A stretch of 64,000 nt of DNA from Streptomyces katrae (GCF_000717655.1 NZ_JNZY01000008.1:162373-226372); one strand, 5' to 3'; shown: positions 44,233 through 53,290, counted from the first letter of the stretch. Made by a program: numbers and translations. The notes: generated by a model from the letters alone, not told the origin.

Positions 44233-46065
44233 TCAGCCGAGGGTGCGGTCGAGGTTGAAGGCGGCGCTGATCAGCGAGAGGTGGGTGAACGCCTGGGGGA
44301 AGTTGCCCAGTTGTTCTCCGCTCCGGCCGATCTCCTCGGCGTAGAGGCCGACGTGGTTGGCGTAGGTGAGCATCTTCTCGAAGGCCAGCCGGGCCTCCTC
44401 CAGGCGTCCGGCGCGCGTGAGCGCCTCGACGTACCAGAAGGAGCAGATCGAGAACGTGCCCTCGGAGCCGCGCAGGCCGTCCGGGCTGGCCTCGGGGTCG
44501 TAGCGGTAGACCAGCGAGTCGGAGACCAGATCCGTGGTGAGCGCATCCAGGGTCGAGAGCCACTTCGGGTCGGTGGGCGAGATGAACTTGGCCATCGGCA
44601 TCATCAGCACCGAGGCATCGAGTACGTCCTCCCCCAGCCCTTGGACGAACGCTCCGCGCTCGGCCGACCAGCCCTGTCGCATGATCTGCCGGTAGATCGC
44701 GTCCCGGCTCCGCTGCCAGCGCGGAAGATCGGCCGGCAGGCCGCGCCGGTTGGCCATCCGAATGGCCCGTTCGATCGCCACCCAGCACATCAGCCTCGAG
44801 TAGACGAAGTTCCTCCGGCCGCCCCGGGTCTCCCAGATGCCCTCGTCGGGCTGGTCCCAGTGGTCGCAGAGCCAGTCCACCACTGCGCCGACCTCGTCCC
44901 AGTGATCACTGCTGATGGGCCGGCCCCACTTGTCGTAGAGGTAGACCGAATCGATCAGCGCGCCGTAGATGTCCAGCTGGAGCTGCTTGGTGGCGGCGTT
45001 CCCCACCCGCACCGGAGCGGACCCCAGGTGTCCTTCGAGGTGGGACAGTTCGGATTCGGGCAGGTCGGTGCGCCCGTCGATGCCGTACATGATCTGCAAC
45101 GGACCAGTGGGACCGACGCCCCTCATGATGCCCCGGTCGGACAGGAAGCCCATGAATGCCTCGGCCTCCGTCGTGAAGCCCAGGCGGAGCATGGCATAGG
45201 TGGCGAAGGCGGCGTCGCGTACCCACACGTACCGGTAGTCCCAGTTGCGCCCACCGCCGACCCGTTCGGGCAGGCTGGTCGTCGGCGCGGCCACGATCGC
45301 ACCGGTCGGCGCATAGGTGAGCAGCTTGAGCGCCAGAGCGGAGCGGTGCACCATCTCCCGCCACCGGCCGCGGTAGCGCGAGCGGCCCAGCCAGTGGCTC
45401 CAGAACCTGACCGTCGCCTCGAACTGTTCCTCCGCCTCGGCATGCGGACAGGCCCGCGGGCGGAGGTCGTCGCTGATCTTGTCGAGGGCGAACACCACGG
45501 ATTCGCCTTCGAGGAGCTTGAAGTGCGACCACACGTCCGTGCCGTCGCTTTCGAGCGGCGCGGTGGAGGTCAGCGCCAGTGAGATCGACGGGGACTCGAA
45601 GACAGCCTCGTGGGCCTGCGCGCGTACGGTGTGCGCTTCGGCGCCGTAGCCGAAGCGAGGGGCTATCCGTGCCCTGAAGGGGAGGGTGCCCCGCACGCAT
45701 ATCACCCGCCGGATCAGCCGGTGCCGGGACGCCTCGCGCGACTCGTCGACGACCGGCATGAAGTCCTGGATCTCCGCCACCCCGTCGGCGGCGTAGAACC
45801 GTGTGATCAGGACGTTGGTGTCGGGGAAGTAGAACTGCCGTGTCCGCGCCGGCACGTCGGCGGCCAGCTCCCACGACCCGCCCTTGTCGGCGTCGAGGAT
45901 GGACGCGAAGACGCTCGGTGCGTCGAAGCGCGGGCAGCAGTACCAGTCGATCGTGCCGTTGGTCCCGACGAGCGCGACGGTGCGGAGATCACCGATCAGG
46001 CCGTGCTCGGAAATCGGCAGATAGCGTGCGCCATCCACTCCCCCGGATCCGTTCCCGAACTCCAT
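44233..46065 (-). CDS. Glycoside hydrolase family 15 protein
   Basis: A 610-residue GH15 protein. It starts with the N-terminal beta-sandwich domain (YLPISEHGLIGDLRTVALVGTNGTIDWYC in pieces) and continues with the (alpha/alpha)6 barrel (GGGRNWDYRYVWVRDAAF, LQLDIYGALIDSVYLY, WVAIERAIRMA). Actinobacterial members are trehalases or glucoamylase/dextranase-like enzymes; trehalase is common in this subgroup. No signal peptide, so it is cytoplasmic and may recycle storage or stress sugars. Confidence 0.9.
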   Translation of the reverse strand: MEFGNGSGGVDGARYLPISEHGLIGDLRTVALVGTNGTIDWYCCPRFDAPSVFASILDADKGGSWELAADVPARTRQFYFPDTNVLITRFYAADGVAEIQDFMPVVDESREASRHRLIRRVICVRGTLPFRARIAPRFGYGAEAHTVRAQAHEAVFESPSISLALTSTAPLESDGTDVWSHFKLLEGESVVFALDKISDDLRPRACPHAEAEEQFEATVRFWSHWLGRSRYRGRWREMVHRSALALKLLTYAPTGAIVAAPTTSLPERVGGGRNWDYRYVWVRDAAFATYAMLRLGFTTEAEAFMGFLSDRGIMRGVGPTGPLQIMYGIDGRTDLPESELSHLEGHLGSAPVRVGNAATKQLQLDIYGALIDSVYLYDKWGRPISSDHWDEVGAVVDWLCDHWDQPDEGIWETRGGRRNFVYSRLMCWVAIERAIRMANRRGLPADLPRWQRSRDAIYRQIMRQGWSAERGAFVQGLGEDVLDASVLMMPMAKFISPTDPKWLSTLDALTTDLVSDSLVYRYDPEASPDGLRGSEGTFSICSFWYVEALTRAGRLEEARLAFEKMLTYANHVGLYAEEIGRSGEQLGNFPQAFTHLSLISAAFNLDRTLG

Positions 46066-46633
46066 GCCGGCCTCCCAACCGTCTCGGCGTGAGCAGGCGC
46101 GGGAATCAAGAAGACCTTGCCTTTCATGGTAAGACGCCCCCGGATTCCGGCGCGGCAGATCCGCAGGGCAGTGGCGAACGAGCGTCCTTGCACGCTGTGC
46201 GGGTCAGCGGACGACCGGACGGCGGGGTGTTCCGGGGCAGGAGGACGGTGACCGGTGCGGTCCTTGCGCGGCGTGTGCTCGAGCGTGAATGAGTTCCTCC
46301 CGGTGACACCGGACGGGCACATCGTCGGTGACGGCCGCATCGGCCGCATCGGCCGCATGCCACGCGTGCCCCGGTACACCCGCACACCACAATCAGTGAC
46401 AGAAACAGTGCGAACTGCGACCATCCGTCGTGGGCGGTATGCAGGATATGCAGGACAAGCGCCAGGGGCCGGGCACGGGCCGCCAGGAGCTTCCTGTCCG
46501 GGAGGCGAGGTCCTTGACGAAAGCCCATCCGCTGCGGGGCTCGGCGGCGGGAACCTGGGAGGCCAACTGGCGGGCGGCGGGATCCGCGGGGCCTGACGGG
46601 TGTGGCCGCGACGTCCGCGTGGGGTCACGGCAG
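46066..46633. other. 570 bases with no supported gene
   Basis: Contains a triple repeat of CGGCCGCATC (about 46330-46358). The frames are Arg/Gly-rich; I see no gene. Confidence 0.4.
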
Positions 46634-47029
46634 TCAGTCGTGGTGGGGGCGGCCGAACAGCAGGTCGTAGCCGGGCGGGAGCTGGAGCAGGAGGCGGTGG
46701 GTGAGGTCTTCGCCGGCTGCGTCGGCGACGACGCTGAGGACGGCGCTGACATCCCAGGCCGCCGTGGCCTGCGAGGCGCCCTCGATCCAGGCCGCGGTAG
46801 CCCGGACGAAACGGTCCGCGGAGAGGGGTTCGGTGGCCTGGAGGGGGTTGAGCAGAACGAGTGCGTAGGACTCGGGAAGGCGGGCGGCGAGCTGGGCCCG
46901 GTCGGTGCCGACGACGTGGGCGCCGAGGAGGGCCAGGACGACGCGGGCCGCGCGGTCGGCCTCTGCGGGGGTGTCGTATTCGCCCCGCTCCTGGACGTGC
47001 TCGAGGAATGCTTCCTGACGCAGGGGCAT
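46634..47029 (-). CDS. DUF2267 domain protein
   Basis: A 131-residue helical protein of the DUF2267 type (FLEHVQERGEYDTPAEADRAARVVLALLG, AQLAARLP in pieces). ATG 47029 has GGAGGAG at a good distance. Members occur in actinomycete stress gene sets together with Hsp20 and universal stress proteins, as here where hsp20 is upstream on the same strand. Molecular function is unknown. Confidence 0.82.
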   Translation of the reverse strand: MPLRQEAFLEHVQERGEYDTPAEADRAARVVLALLGAHVVGTDRAQLAARLPESYALVLLNPLQATEPLSADRFVRATAAWIEGASQATAAWDVSAVLSVVADAAGEDLTHRLLLQLPPGYDLLFGRPHHD

Positions 47030-47053
47030 GTGTCGCTCCTCCGGTGGAAGGGG

Positions 47054-47097
47054 GCGGAGGACGGGCTGCCGGGGGGAAGGGGGCTTCCGTCCTCCGC
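47054..47097 (-). terminator. Hairpin after the hsp20 gene
   Basis: GCGGAGGACGG (47054-47064) pairs with CCGTCCTCCGC (47087-47097), 11 bases with a 22-base loop, 24 bases after the hsp20 stop and before the DUF2267 gene. Confidence 0.55.
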
Positions 47098-47120
47098 GCT
47101 CGGGCCGGCCGATGCCGGGA

Positions 47121-47555
47121 TCAGTCGGAGATCTGCTTCCGGTCGCTCGCGGTGCCGATGGCGATCTTGCGGGGCTTTGCCCGTTCGGCGATCGGGATGC
47201 GCAGGGTCAGGACACCCGCGTCATAGTCGGCCTCGATGTTTTCGGAGTCGAGAGTGTCAGCCAGCATGATCTGGCGCGAGAAGACGCCGAGCGGCCGCTC
47301 GGAGAGCTCCATCTGGACGTTCTCGCCCTTGACCGCGGGGCGCCGTTCGGCCTTGACGGTCAGCTGGTTCCGCTCGACGTCGATGTCGATCGCGTCCGCG
47401 CTCACCCCGGGTACGTCGAAGGCGATCACATACGTGTCACCGTCGCGGTAGGCGTCCATCGGCATCACGGACGGCTTCGACCAGGTCCCGGTCGTACCCG
47501 TGAGCTGCTGGGTGATCCGGTCGAGCTCGCGGAACGGGTCAGTGCGCATCAACAT
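47121..47555 (-). CDS. hsp18: Small heat shock protein Hsp20/Hsp18
   Basis: A 144-residue alpha-crystallin-type chaperone. The core domain spans about residues 30-135 (YVIAFDVPGVSADAIDIDVERNQLTV, ADYDAGVLTLRIPIAE with the conserved GVLTL). It holds unfolding proteins during heat stress. ATG 47555 has GGAGG upstream. It diverges from a RheA homologue across RheA-type operators, matching the heat-regulated hsp18/rheA pair known from Streptomyces albus. Confidence 0.93.
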   Translation of the reverse strand: MLMRTDPFRELDRITQQLTGTTGTWSKPSVMPMDAYRDGDTYVIAFDVPGVSADAIDIDVERNQLTVKAERRPAVKGENVQMELSERPLGVFSRQIMLADTLDSENIEADYDAGVLTLRIPIAERAKPRKIAIGTASDRKQISD

Positions 47556-47622
47556 CGCGAAACACCTCCAGTCGGTAGCGGCAGGAACCGCCAATGCGCT
47601 TCAACGTGCCTCCGTTGTAACA

Positions 47623-47667
47623 TGTCATCCAAACGATGACAAGCAAGGTGTCAACGACAGGATGACG
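47623..47667. promoter_or_regulatory. Two RheA-type operators
   Basis: TGTCATC-N5-GATGACA (47623-47641) is perfect and equals the known RheA recognition site. A second copy, TGTCAAC-N5-GATGACG (47649-47667), has two changes. They lie between hsp18 and rheA and should silence both genes at normal temperature. Confidence 0.88.
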
Positions 47668-47690
47668 TAGCGAGCAGCGAGGAAAATGTC

Positions 47691-48374
47691 ATGACCGCAG
47701 CCCAGCCGTCCCCCCCGCCCCGGCACCCGGGGCCGCGGCCCGGACCGGCCTCGTTCGTGGCCGCCGCGGCGGCACTGCACACCATCGACCAGGCCCTGCG
47801 CGACGCACAGCACGCCCCCGAGCTCCTGACACCCCGGCCGAACGACGGGCCGCACCCGGCACTCGCCTCGCTGCTCCTGCTGCGCCAGGTGCGCGAACAG
47901 CTCGCCGACTGGGAGAGCGGACTGATCGAAACCGCCCGGGAGGCCGGCGCCAGCTGGGCCGACCTCGCCGAACCCCTCGGTGTCGCCAGCCGGCAGGCCG
48001 CCGAACGCCGCTACCTGCGCCTGCGCCCCGGCGCCGCGGGCGCCACCGGCGAACAGCGGGTCCAAGCCGTGCGCGACCGCCGCGCCGCCGACCGCACCGT
48101 CACCACCTGGGCCCGCGACAACGCCGCCGCCCTGCGCAGCCTCGCCGGACAGATCACCGCACTGACCGACCTCCCCGCCACCGCGGACCGGCAACTCGGG
48201 GAGCTGCACCTAGCCCTCGCCCATCCCGACCCTGCCCACCTCGTCCGCCCCCTCACAGACACCCGCCCCCACCTCCAGCCCGTACACCCCGACCTCGCCG
48301 ACCGCATCGGTGAGATGACCCGCCACACCGACCGACTCCGCCAGGACAGCAACGAGCAGCGCAGCCGTCCCTAG
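47691..48374 (+). CDS. rheA: RheA-like thermosensing repressor of hsp18
   Basis: A 227-residue protein with a Pro-rich start, a DNA-binding helix region (IETAREAGASWADLAEPLGVASRQAAERR) and a helical C-terminal half ending in EMTRHTDRLRQ. RheA of S. albus is a similar-sized autoregulated repressor that changes shape at high temperature and releases the hsp18 promoter. Position, orientation and operators all support this call. ATG 47691 has GAGGAA upstream. Confidence 0.85.
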   Translation: MTAAQPSPPPRHPGPRPGPASFVAAAAALHTIDQALRDAQHAPELLTPRPNDGPHPALASLLLLRQVREQLADWESGLIETAREAGASWADLAEPLGVASRQAAERRYLRLRPGAAGATGEQRVQAVRDRRAADRTVTTWARDNAAALRSLAGQITALTDLPATADRQLGELHLALAHPDPAHLVRPLTDTRPHLQPVHPDLADRIGEMTRHTDRLRQDSNEQRSRP

Positions 48375-48479
48375 CGGGTATCGGCGGCGAAGGGATGACG
48401 GTAGCGGCCGGGCCGCGCCCTGCCCTCGAAACCGCGGTGACGAACGTGCTGTACCGGACAAACGGTGTGATGGGCTGTC

Positions 48480-48794
48480 TCAGCGAGGACGTCGGGCAGC
48501 GCCGCAACGGTGGCCGAACACCGCCGTCACGGTACTGACCGCACCGATCCACGCCGTGACCGCCGCCACGGCCACGGCCGTCGAGCCGCCGGCGGCCCTC
48601 GTGACGACCGCCACGAGGGATGCGCCCAGAAGCAGGGCGGCCACGGCCCGTTTCATCGGAGCCGCGGACCCGGTCCGGCCCCGGACCTCCGGCGCGGGCG
48701 GCAGGGCGCCGCCCGCCACCTCCGCGGTGAGCTGCCATTGCAGCCGGTTCCATGCGGCGGCCTCGCGCGCGGTCAGCCGGCCCCGAGCGGACAT
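48480..48794 (-). CDS. Small membrane protein, DUF3040-like
   Basis: A 104-residue protein beginning MSARGRLTAREAAAWNRLQWQL, followed by two hydrophobic segments (about residues 48-65 and 70-92) and a basic tail. The layout (short helical head, LTxxE-like start, two spans) resembles DUF3040 proteins, with low certainty. GTG 48797 precedes the ATG. It is downstream of the gas vesicle genes on the same strand. Confidence 0.55.
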   Translation of the reverse strand: MSARGRLTAREAAAWNRLQWQLTAEVAGGALPPAPEVRGRTGSAAPMKRAVAALLLGASLVAVVTRAAGGSTAVAVAAVTAWIGAVSTVTAVFGHRCGAARRPR

Positions 48795-48939
48795 CACGTC
48801 TCCAGGATGCGGTACGGCCCTCTCGGGCAGGGGATGCAGGGAAGTGGTTGCGGGCCTTGCCCGCCCGGGCCCGGACGGTGAGCGCCCTCAGCTGTTCGCG
48901 CGCTCCGTGTTCCGGGCCCGGTGCGGTGTCGCCGGCGGG

Positions 48940-49320
48940 TCAGAGACGACCGCCCGTCAGCCGGGAGAGCGGGCCCCGCTGCCGCCGGCCGGCCCGTCGG
49001 CCGACCGCGTACGAGGCGGCCACGAGGGTGGCCGTCCCGGTGGCCGCGCCGGCGGCGAGGGCCTTGCGGGCGCGCACGACGCTCCACAGCAGACCGGCGC
49101 GGTCGACGGTGCCCCGCAGTGCCTGGGCAGCGACACGGGTCTTCTCCGCGAGCGGGGCGGGCAACACCGTCAGCGTGCCCGCCGCGGTGTCCTTGGCGTC
49201 GGTGGCGGTCTTCGCCCCGGCCTGTGCGGCCTGGGTGGCGCGCTGCCTGGTGGTGGCCCCGTTCGAGCGGGAACTGCCGGAAGAGGCCTTGGAGTTGGTG
49301 GACTTCTCGGATGCAGTCAT
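48940..49320 (-). CDS. Basic hypothetical protein beside the gas vesicle operon
   Basis: A 126-residue protein with a Ser/Thr/Ala-rich basic N-terminal half (TTRQRATQAAQAGAKTATDA), a helical middle (LAEKTRVAAQALRGTVDRAG) and one hydrophobic segment before a basic end. It resembles GvpY-like or histone-like accessory proteins only in composition. It lies 36 bases after gvpK and may be the last gene of that operon. Confidence 0.6.
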   Translation of the reverse strand: MTASEKSTNSKASSGSSRSNGATTRQRATQAAQAGAKTATDAKDTAAGTLTVLPAPLAEKTRVAAQALRGTVDRAGLLWSVVRARKALAAGAATGTATLVAASYAVGRRAGRRQRGPLSRLTGGRL

Positions 49321-49356
49321 GTTCCGCGTCTGGCCGCATCCGCCCCTGCTAAACCT

Positions 49357-49629
49357 TTACAGAAGCCTGCCGATCGGCCCGAGATCGAGGTTGAGGTCCT
49401 CTGGGGTGAGCCCGAACCGGCTGCGCAGCAGCCCCATGCGGTCTTCCAGGAGCATGAGGGTCAGGCCGAGCCGCTCCTCCTGCTCCTCGCTGAGGTCGCC
49501 GCACTCCACGCGCCGCAGGGCCTGCCGTTCCATCAGCTGCCGCAGCAGCTCGATGACGGTCAGGACCAGGCGGGCCAGGTCGCGTTCGACGGTGTCGGGG
49601 TCGAGTTCGACCCGCTGGGGCCGGCTCAT
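49357..49629 (-). CDS. gvpK: Gas vesicle protein GvpK
   Basis: A 90-residue GvpK (ERDLARLVLTVIELLRQLMERQALRRV, FGLTPEDLNLDLGPIGRLL). GvpK is needed for gas vesicle assembly. Its ATG overlaps the gvpS stop (ATGA). It is the last recognised gvp gene of a coupled string. Confidence 0.92.
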   Translation of the reverse strand: MSRPQRVELDPDTVERDLARLVLTVIELLRQLMERQALRRVECGDLSEEQEERLGLTLMLLEDRMGLLRSRFGLTPEDLNLDLGPIGRLL

Positions 49630-49811
49630 GGCGCCACCTGCTTCCAGGGGGAGGGTACGGCGTCGTTGACGGAACTGATCAGGGCTTTGAGGTCGATGCG
49701 TACGAGATCCACGTCCGCGATGCGCAGGGTGATGTCGCCGGCCAGGACGACGCCCCCCGCCAGCAGCCGGTCGAGCAGGTCGACGAGGGCGACCTCCTGC
49801 TGCCCCGTCAT
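49626..49811 (-). CDS. gvpS: Gas vesicle protein GvpS
   Basis: A 61-residue short member of the GvpA/J/M/S family (LVDLLDRLLAGGVVLAGDITLRI, DVDLVRIDLKALISSV). It is a minor shell or nucleation component. It overlaps both neighbours by 4 bases (ATGA). Confidence 0.88.
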   Translation of the reverse strand: MTGQQEVALVDLLDRLLAGGVVLAGDITLRIADVDLVRIDLKALISSVNDAVPSPWKQVAP

Positions 49812-50665
49812 GAGGCGGGCGCCCCGCCACGGTCGCCCGCCGTGAAGGAGTAGGGCACCCAGGGGCCGGTGACCTCCAGGCGCAGCCCCGGGGGCAGCGC
49901 CTGCGCGGAGGCGACCGCGTCGATGAAGTCCTGGCGGGCGTGCACGGGGACGAGGTAGGCGGCGTTGAGGACGTTGCGTCCGGCCGCCCCGGACAACTGG
50001 GGCTGCTGGGGTGGGTGCAGCACCGCGGCGGAGGCGTACCCGCAGAGCGTTCGGTGGACGTCTTCGCAGGTACGCGCAACCTGTTCGTCCGCGGTCTCCC
50101 GCGTGCGGCGGTCCTTCAGCCGACGGCGGAGGTAGGCGCGCCCCGCCGAACCGCCCTCCGGTCCTGTGGCCTGCGGGCCTCCGGGGGCGTACGTGGGCGC
50201 CGGCGCCGGATCCGGCGGCGGAGCGCCCGAGTCGGCATGGACCTTGACCCCCCACTCCTGCGCCCCGGCGATGCGCGCGAGCGTGGCGGTGAGCTGCGGG
50301 TGGGCCTCCTCCAGCAGGCGGCGTACGCCGTCCTCGCCGCGGCAGAGCGTCGCCAGCTGCAGCGGGACCGTCGTGGTGCGCTCACCGACGGCGGCCACCA
50401 CGCTGTGGTGCGCGCGGGCCAGCGCGGACAGCCGGTCGATGTCCTCCAGTTGGGCGCGCAGCGGCTCCTCGTCGAAGAGGCGCGCGTCGACCGGCTCGAC
50501 CACGGCCGCGAGCTGTGCGTGCTCCACCAGTCGCAGGCCGGCACCCAGGGGCGGTGGGAAGTCGGGAAGGGCGTCGCGCGCCGATGCCTCGACGACCGTG
50601 TAGACGTACAGCAGGGTGCCGTCGAGGTGGCCGTCCCGGGGTGTTGTGTCGTCGTCGTGGTTCAT
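49808..50665 (-). CDS. gvpL: Gas vesicle protein GvpL/F family
   Basis: A 285-residue GvpL/GvpF protein (LLYVYTVVEAS, VPLQLATLCRGEDGVRRLLEE, NAAYLVPVHARQDFIDAV, LEVTGPWVPYSF). The ending VTGPWxPYSF is the family hallmark. A Pro/Gly-rich insert of about 30 residues sits in the middle. It interacts with GvpA in assembly. Both ends overlap neighbours by 4 bases. Confidence 0.92.
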   Translation of the reverse strand: MNHDDDTTPRDGHLDGTLLYVYTVVEASARDALPDFPPPLGAGLRLVEHAQLAAVVEPVDARLFDEEPLRAQLEDIDRLSALARAHHSVVAAVGERTTTVPLQLATLCRGEDGVRRLLEEAHPQLTATLARIAGAQEWGVKVHADSGAPPPDPAPAPTYAPGGPQATGPEGGSAGRAYLRRRLKDRRTRETADEQVARTCEDVHRTLCGYASAAVLHPPQQPQLSGAAGRNVLNAAYLVPVHARQDFIDAVASAQALPPGLRLEVTGPWVPYSFTAGDRGGAPAS

Positions 50666-50988
50666 GACCGCTCCGTCTGCTCGTGCCTGGTTTCCAGCTC
50701 GGCGATGCGGCGGCGCAACTGTTCGTTTTCACGGCCCAGTTCGGTGTGCCGGGCCGAGGAGGACAGGGCCGGGTCCTGCTCCCACCAGTCGATGCCCATC
50801 TCCTTGGCCCGGTCGACCGAGGCCACCACCAGCCGCAGCTTGATCGTCAGCAGCTCGATGTCGAGCAGGTTGATGCGGATGTCACCGGCGATGACCACGC
50901 CCTTGTCCAGGACGCGTTCGAGGATGTCGGCGAGGTTGGCGCTGCTGTTGTCTTCGTAGGGGCGTGACAGCCCTGAAGGCATGGTCAT
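50662..50988 (-). CDS. gvpJ: Gas vesicle protein GvpJ (GvpA family)
   Basis: A 108-residue GvpA/J family protein (NLADILERVLDKGVVIAGDIRINLLDIELLTIKLRLVVAS) with a C-terminal coiled coil (ENEQLRRRIAELETRHEQ). GvpJ is a minor component, probably at vesicle tips. The second Met (50982) is an alternative start. Confidence 0.9.
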   Translation of the reverse strand: MTMPSGLSRPYEDNSSANLADILERVLDKGVVIAGDIRINLLDIELLTIKLRLVVASVDRAKEMGIDWWEQDPALSSSARHTELGRENEQLRRRIAELETRHEQTERS

Positions 50989-51842
50989 GTCCGCCCCCGG
51001 CCTTCGTCGTCCTCGTCCGCAGGGAGGTCGTCCAGCGGGAAGTCGTCCACGTCCTCTTCCTCGTAGGCCTCGTCGTACGTGTCGTAGGTGTCGGGCTCAC
51101 CGAAGCCCTCGGGCTCCCCGGACTCCGCGAACTCCTCCGCGCCCTCGTCGGCGGGATCGTCGTGCGGGCCCTCGGGGGGTTCCTCCTCCAGGGCCAGGAA
51201 GCGGGCGTAGTCCCGCAGGTCCCGCCGGACGCGGCGGTGCCGCGCCCCGCACGCCGTGCCCACCCGCTCCCGCAGCCCGTGCGGGTGGTACTCGACGGTC
51301 ACCAGGATTCGGGTGAGGTCGGGGGCCAGGTCGTGGAAGGTCACCGCGCCGCGCACGGCTGCCCCGTCGTCCTCGGAGGCCCAGGCGATCCGTACGTCGG
51401 GGACCTCCTCGGTGGCACCCTGCACGAACCGGAGCACACCGCGGTGGCGGGTCCACTCGTCGTAGGCGTCCTTGACGGGCACTCCCACGTCGACGGATGT
51501 GAGGACGACCGTGGGACGGCGCCTGCCGGAGCCGCCGGAGCGGACCCGCTCGCGCAGCGCCCGCAGGCCCCGGTCCCTCAGCCGCGAGGCGGCCACCTCG
51601 AACGCGGCCCTGACCGGGCTGCGACCGCGCGCGATCCTGCGCGCACCGTCGAGGGCGACGGCCTTCAGCGCCGGGCTGTTGCCCTCGGCCACGCCCTTCA
51701 GCACCACGACGGACCGGCCCAGGGCCCTGCCGGTCCCTTCCAGCAGACGCTGGGCCTGGGCCGCCAGGTAGCCCTCCCACTCTTCTCTGAGCCGGTCCGC
51801 AGCGGGGCTTTGGCCGAGCCCGGCCGGCACGCCCTCAGCCAT
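50985..51842 (-). CDS. gvpZ: Gas vesicle cluster SRPBCC-fold protein GvpZ
   Basis: A 285-residue protein with a helical first half, a polyketide-cyclase/START-like domain at about 110-215 (TSVDVGVPVKDAYDEWTRHR, FVQGATEEVPDVRIAWAS, VTVEYHPHG) and a very acidic Asp/Glu-rich tail. The position between gvpY and gvpJ is that of gvpZ in Streptomyces clusters. It is not a shell protein; its role is unproven. Confidence 0.8.
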   Translation of the reverse strand: MAEGVPAGLGQSPAADRLREEWEGYLAAQAQRLLEGTGRALGRSVVVLKGVAEGNSPALKAVALDGARRIARGRSPVRAAFEVAASRLRDRGLRALRERVRSGGSGRRRPTVVLTSVDVGVPVKDAYDEWTRHRGVLRFVQGATEEVPDVRIAWASEDDGAAVRGAVTFHDLAPDLTRILVTVEYHPHGLRERVGTACGARHRRVRRDLRDYARFLALEEEPPEGPHDDPADEGAEEFAESGEPEGFGEPDTYDTYDEAYEEEDVDDFPLDDLPADEDDEGRGRT

Positions 51843-52329
51843 CGCCGCCGGCCTCCGCCTTACGGCCGCCGGTGCGCTTGGCCGTGCGCGCCCTTCCCGC
51901 AGATCCGCCCGCGGACCGGCTCGTGGACCTGCCGTTGGGCCTGCTCGCGGACTTGGACGCGGCCTTGGCCGTGGGCTTGCGGTCCGGCTCCGCGGAGCCG
52001 GACCACCCGCTCGAGGTGAGCCGCTCCTGCACGCCGAGCGTACGCGCGTGCAGCCGGTCGGCCACCGCCTCGAGCTGCCGGTCCACCAGTGCTCCGACGG
52101 CCGCCGATCCCACCCCGGCCAGGTCCTCGCGCAGTTGCTCGCGGAGGTCCTTGAACCGGGGGTGGTCACCCAGCCGGTCGCCGAGGAAGGAACCCACGGC
52201 CGCGGCATCGGGCGTGAGCCGTCTGCCCATGACCAGCGCCCCCAGTCCGAGGGCGAGCTTGGCCTTCCTGGTGCGGCCGAGCACGTACCCCGCGCCCACG
52301 GCCAGCCCGATCGCCATCCGGTTGTTCAT
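51835..52329 (-). CDS. gvpY: Gas vesicle cluster protein GvpY
   Basis: A 164-residue protein: a short hydrophobic segment at the start (IGLAVGAGYVLGRTRKAKLA), a helical middle, and a Lys/Arg/Ser/Ala-rich histone-like tail of about 50 residues. The gene order places it as gvpY. It overlaps gvpZ by 8 bases and gvpG by 4. Function unknown. Confidence 0.78.
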   Translation of the reverse strand: MNNRMAIGLAVGAGYVLGRTRKAKLALGLGALVMGRRLTPDAAAVGSFLGDRLGDHPRFKDLREQLREDLAGVGSAAVGALVDRQLEAVADRLHARTLGVQERLTSSGWSGSAEPDRKPTAKAASKSASRPNGRSTSRSAGGSAGRARTAKRTGGRKAEAGGDG

Positions 52330-52562
52330 CGCGGTCGCACCCTGCTTTCCAGTCGGTCCAGGAGCTCGTCCTCCCGGCGGTCGAACTCGGCCTCGTCCAT
52401 CTCGCCCGCCTCGAACGCGGCGACGAGCTGCGCCAGTTCCCGCTGGATGACGGCCGGGTCGTAGTACTGCCGCTCTGCCTCCGCCACGACCTGCCGCAGC
52501 ACCCATGCGGTGCCGCGGACCGGAGCGGCCGGCAGCAGCAGTATTTCCGTGAGCAGCCCCAT
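52326..52562 (-). CDS. gvpG: Gas vesicle protein GvpG
   Basis: A 78-residue GvpG (LLTEILLLPAAPVRGTAWVLRQV, EMDEAEFDRREDELLDRLE). The PxAPVRG start and the acidic two-helix end are typical. It begins 8 bases after gvpF. Confidence 0.9.
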   Translation of the reverse strand: MGLLTEILLLPAAPVRGTAWVLRQVVAEAERQYYDPAVIQRELAQLVAAFEAGEMDEAEFDRREDELLDRLESRVRPR

Positions 52563-52570
52563 CGCGGCGC

Positions 52571-53290
52571 TCAGTTCGCGTCGGCGAAGCTGTACGCGGG
52601 CAGCGGGCCGGTGATCTGCACCTGCAGGTGCTCGTGCTGCTCGGCCAGCGCACGGACCGCCTCGAGGAACTCCTCCCGCCGCTCGCGTTCGACCAGGAAC
52701 GACAGGTTCGCCAGCCAGCCACCGCTCTCCGGTCCGCGGCGCAGCGAGGCCGCCAGCGGGGCGAGGGCGGACTCGATCAGCAGTGCGTCCGCCATCTCGC
52801 GTTCCTTCACCGCCTTGGCCATCAGCTCGCCGAACTCCAGACGCTGGTCGTAACTCCCGCCCCCTGCGGCGCGGTTGGCCTGGTGCCGGGCCGCCAGTTC
52901 GGGATGTGTGGACAGCACCTCGTACAGGACCGCCTGTTCGTCGTGGGTGGCCTTCACGTTGTACTCGTCCTTGCCCTCGAGGGCTTCGAGCCGTTCGAGG
53001 TAGCTGCTCTCGTGCTCGCCGAGGACGGCGGCGACCGTCTCGTCGTCGGGAGAGACCCCGCCGAAACGCAGCGGCAGGACGGGCCCGTCGGCCCCCGCCT
53101 GGATGACGACGCGCTGGTGCGCCAGCAGGTCGCGCCGCTTGGCCTTCAGTTCGGCCGGCGCATCGCTGACCAGGGCCAGCACGCGTCCGCTGCGTACGGT
53201 CCGGACCGGCAGGGCCGGCTCGCCTATGCCCGCCAGTTCCTCGGGCAGCGGCTGGGAGGCGCGGGTGATTCCGTAGACGTAGGTGCTCAT
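52571..53290 (-). CDS. gvpF: Gas vesicle protein GvpF
   Basis: A 239-residue GvpF/GvpL protein (YVYGITRAS, VLPLRFGGVSPDDETVAAVL, NLSFLVERERREEFLEAVRAL, ITGPLPAYSF). It helps GvpA polymerise. The start overlaps gvpA (ATGA). Confidence 0.92.
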   Translation of the reverse strand: MSTYVYGITRASQPLPEELAGIGEPALPVRTVRSGRVLALVSDAPAELKAKRRDLLAHQRVVIQAGADGPVLPLRFGGVSPDDETVAAVLGEHESSYLERLEALEGKDEYNVKATHDEQAVLYEVLSTHPELAARHQANRAAGGGSYDQRLEFGELMAKAVKEREMADALLIESALAPLAASLRRGPESGGWLANLSFLVERERREEFLEAVRALAEQHEHLQVQITGPLPAYSFADAN

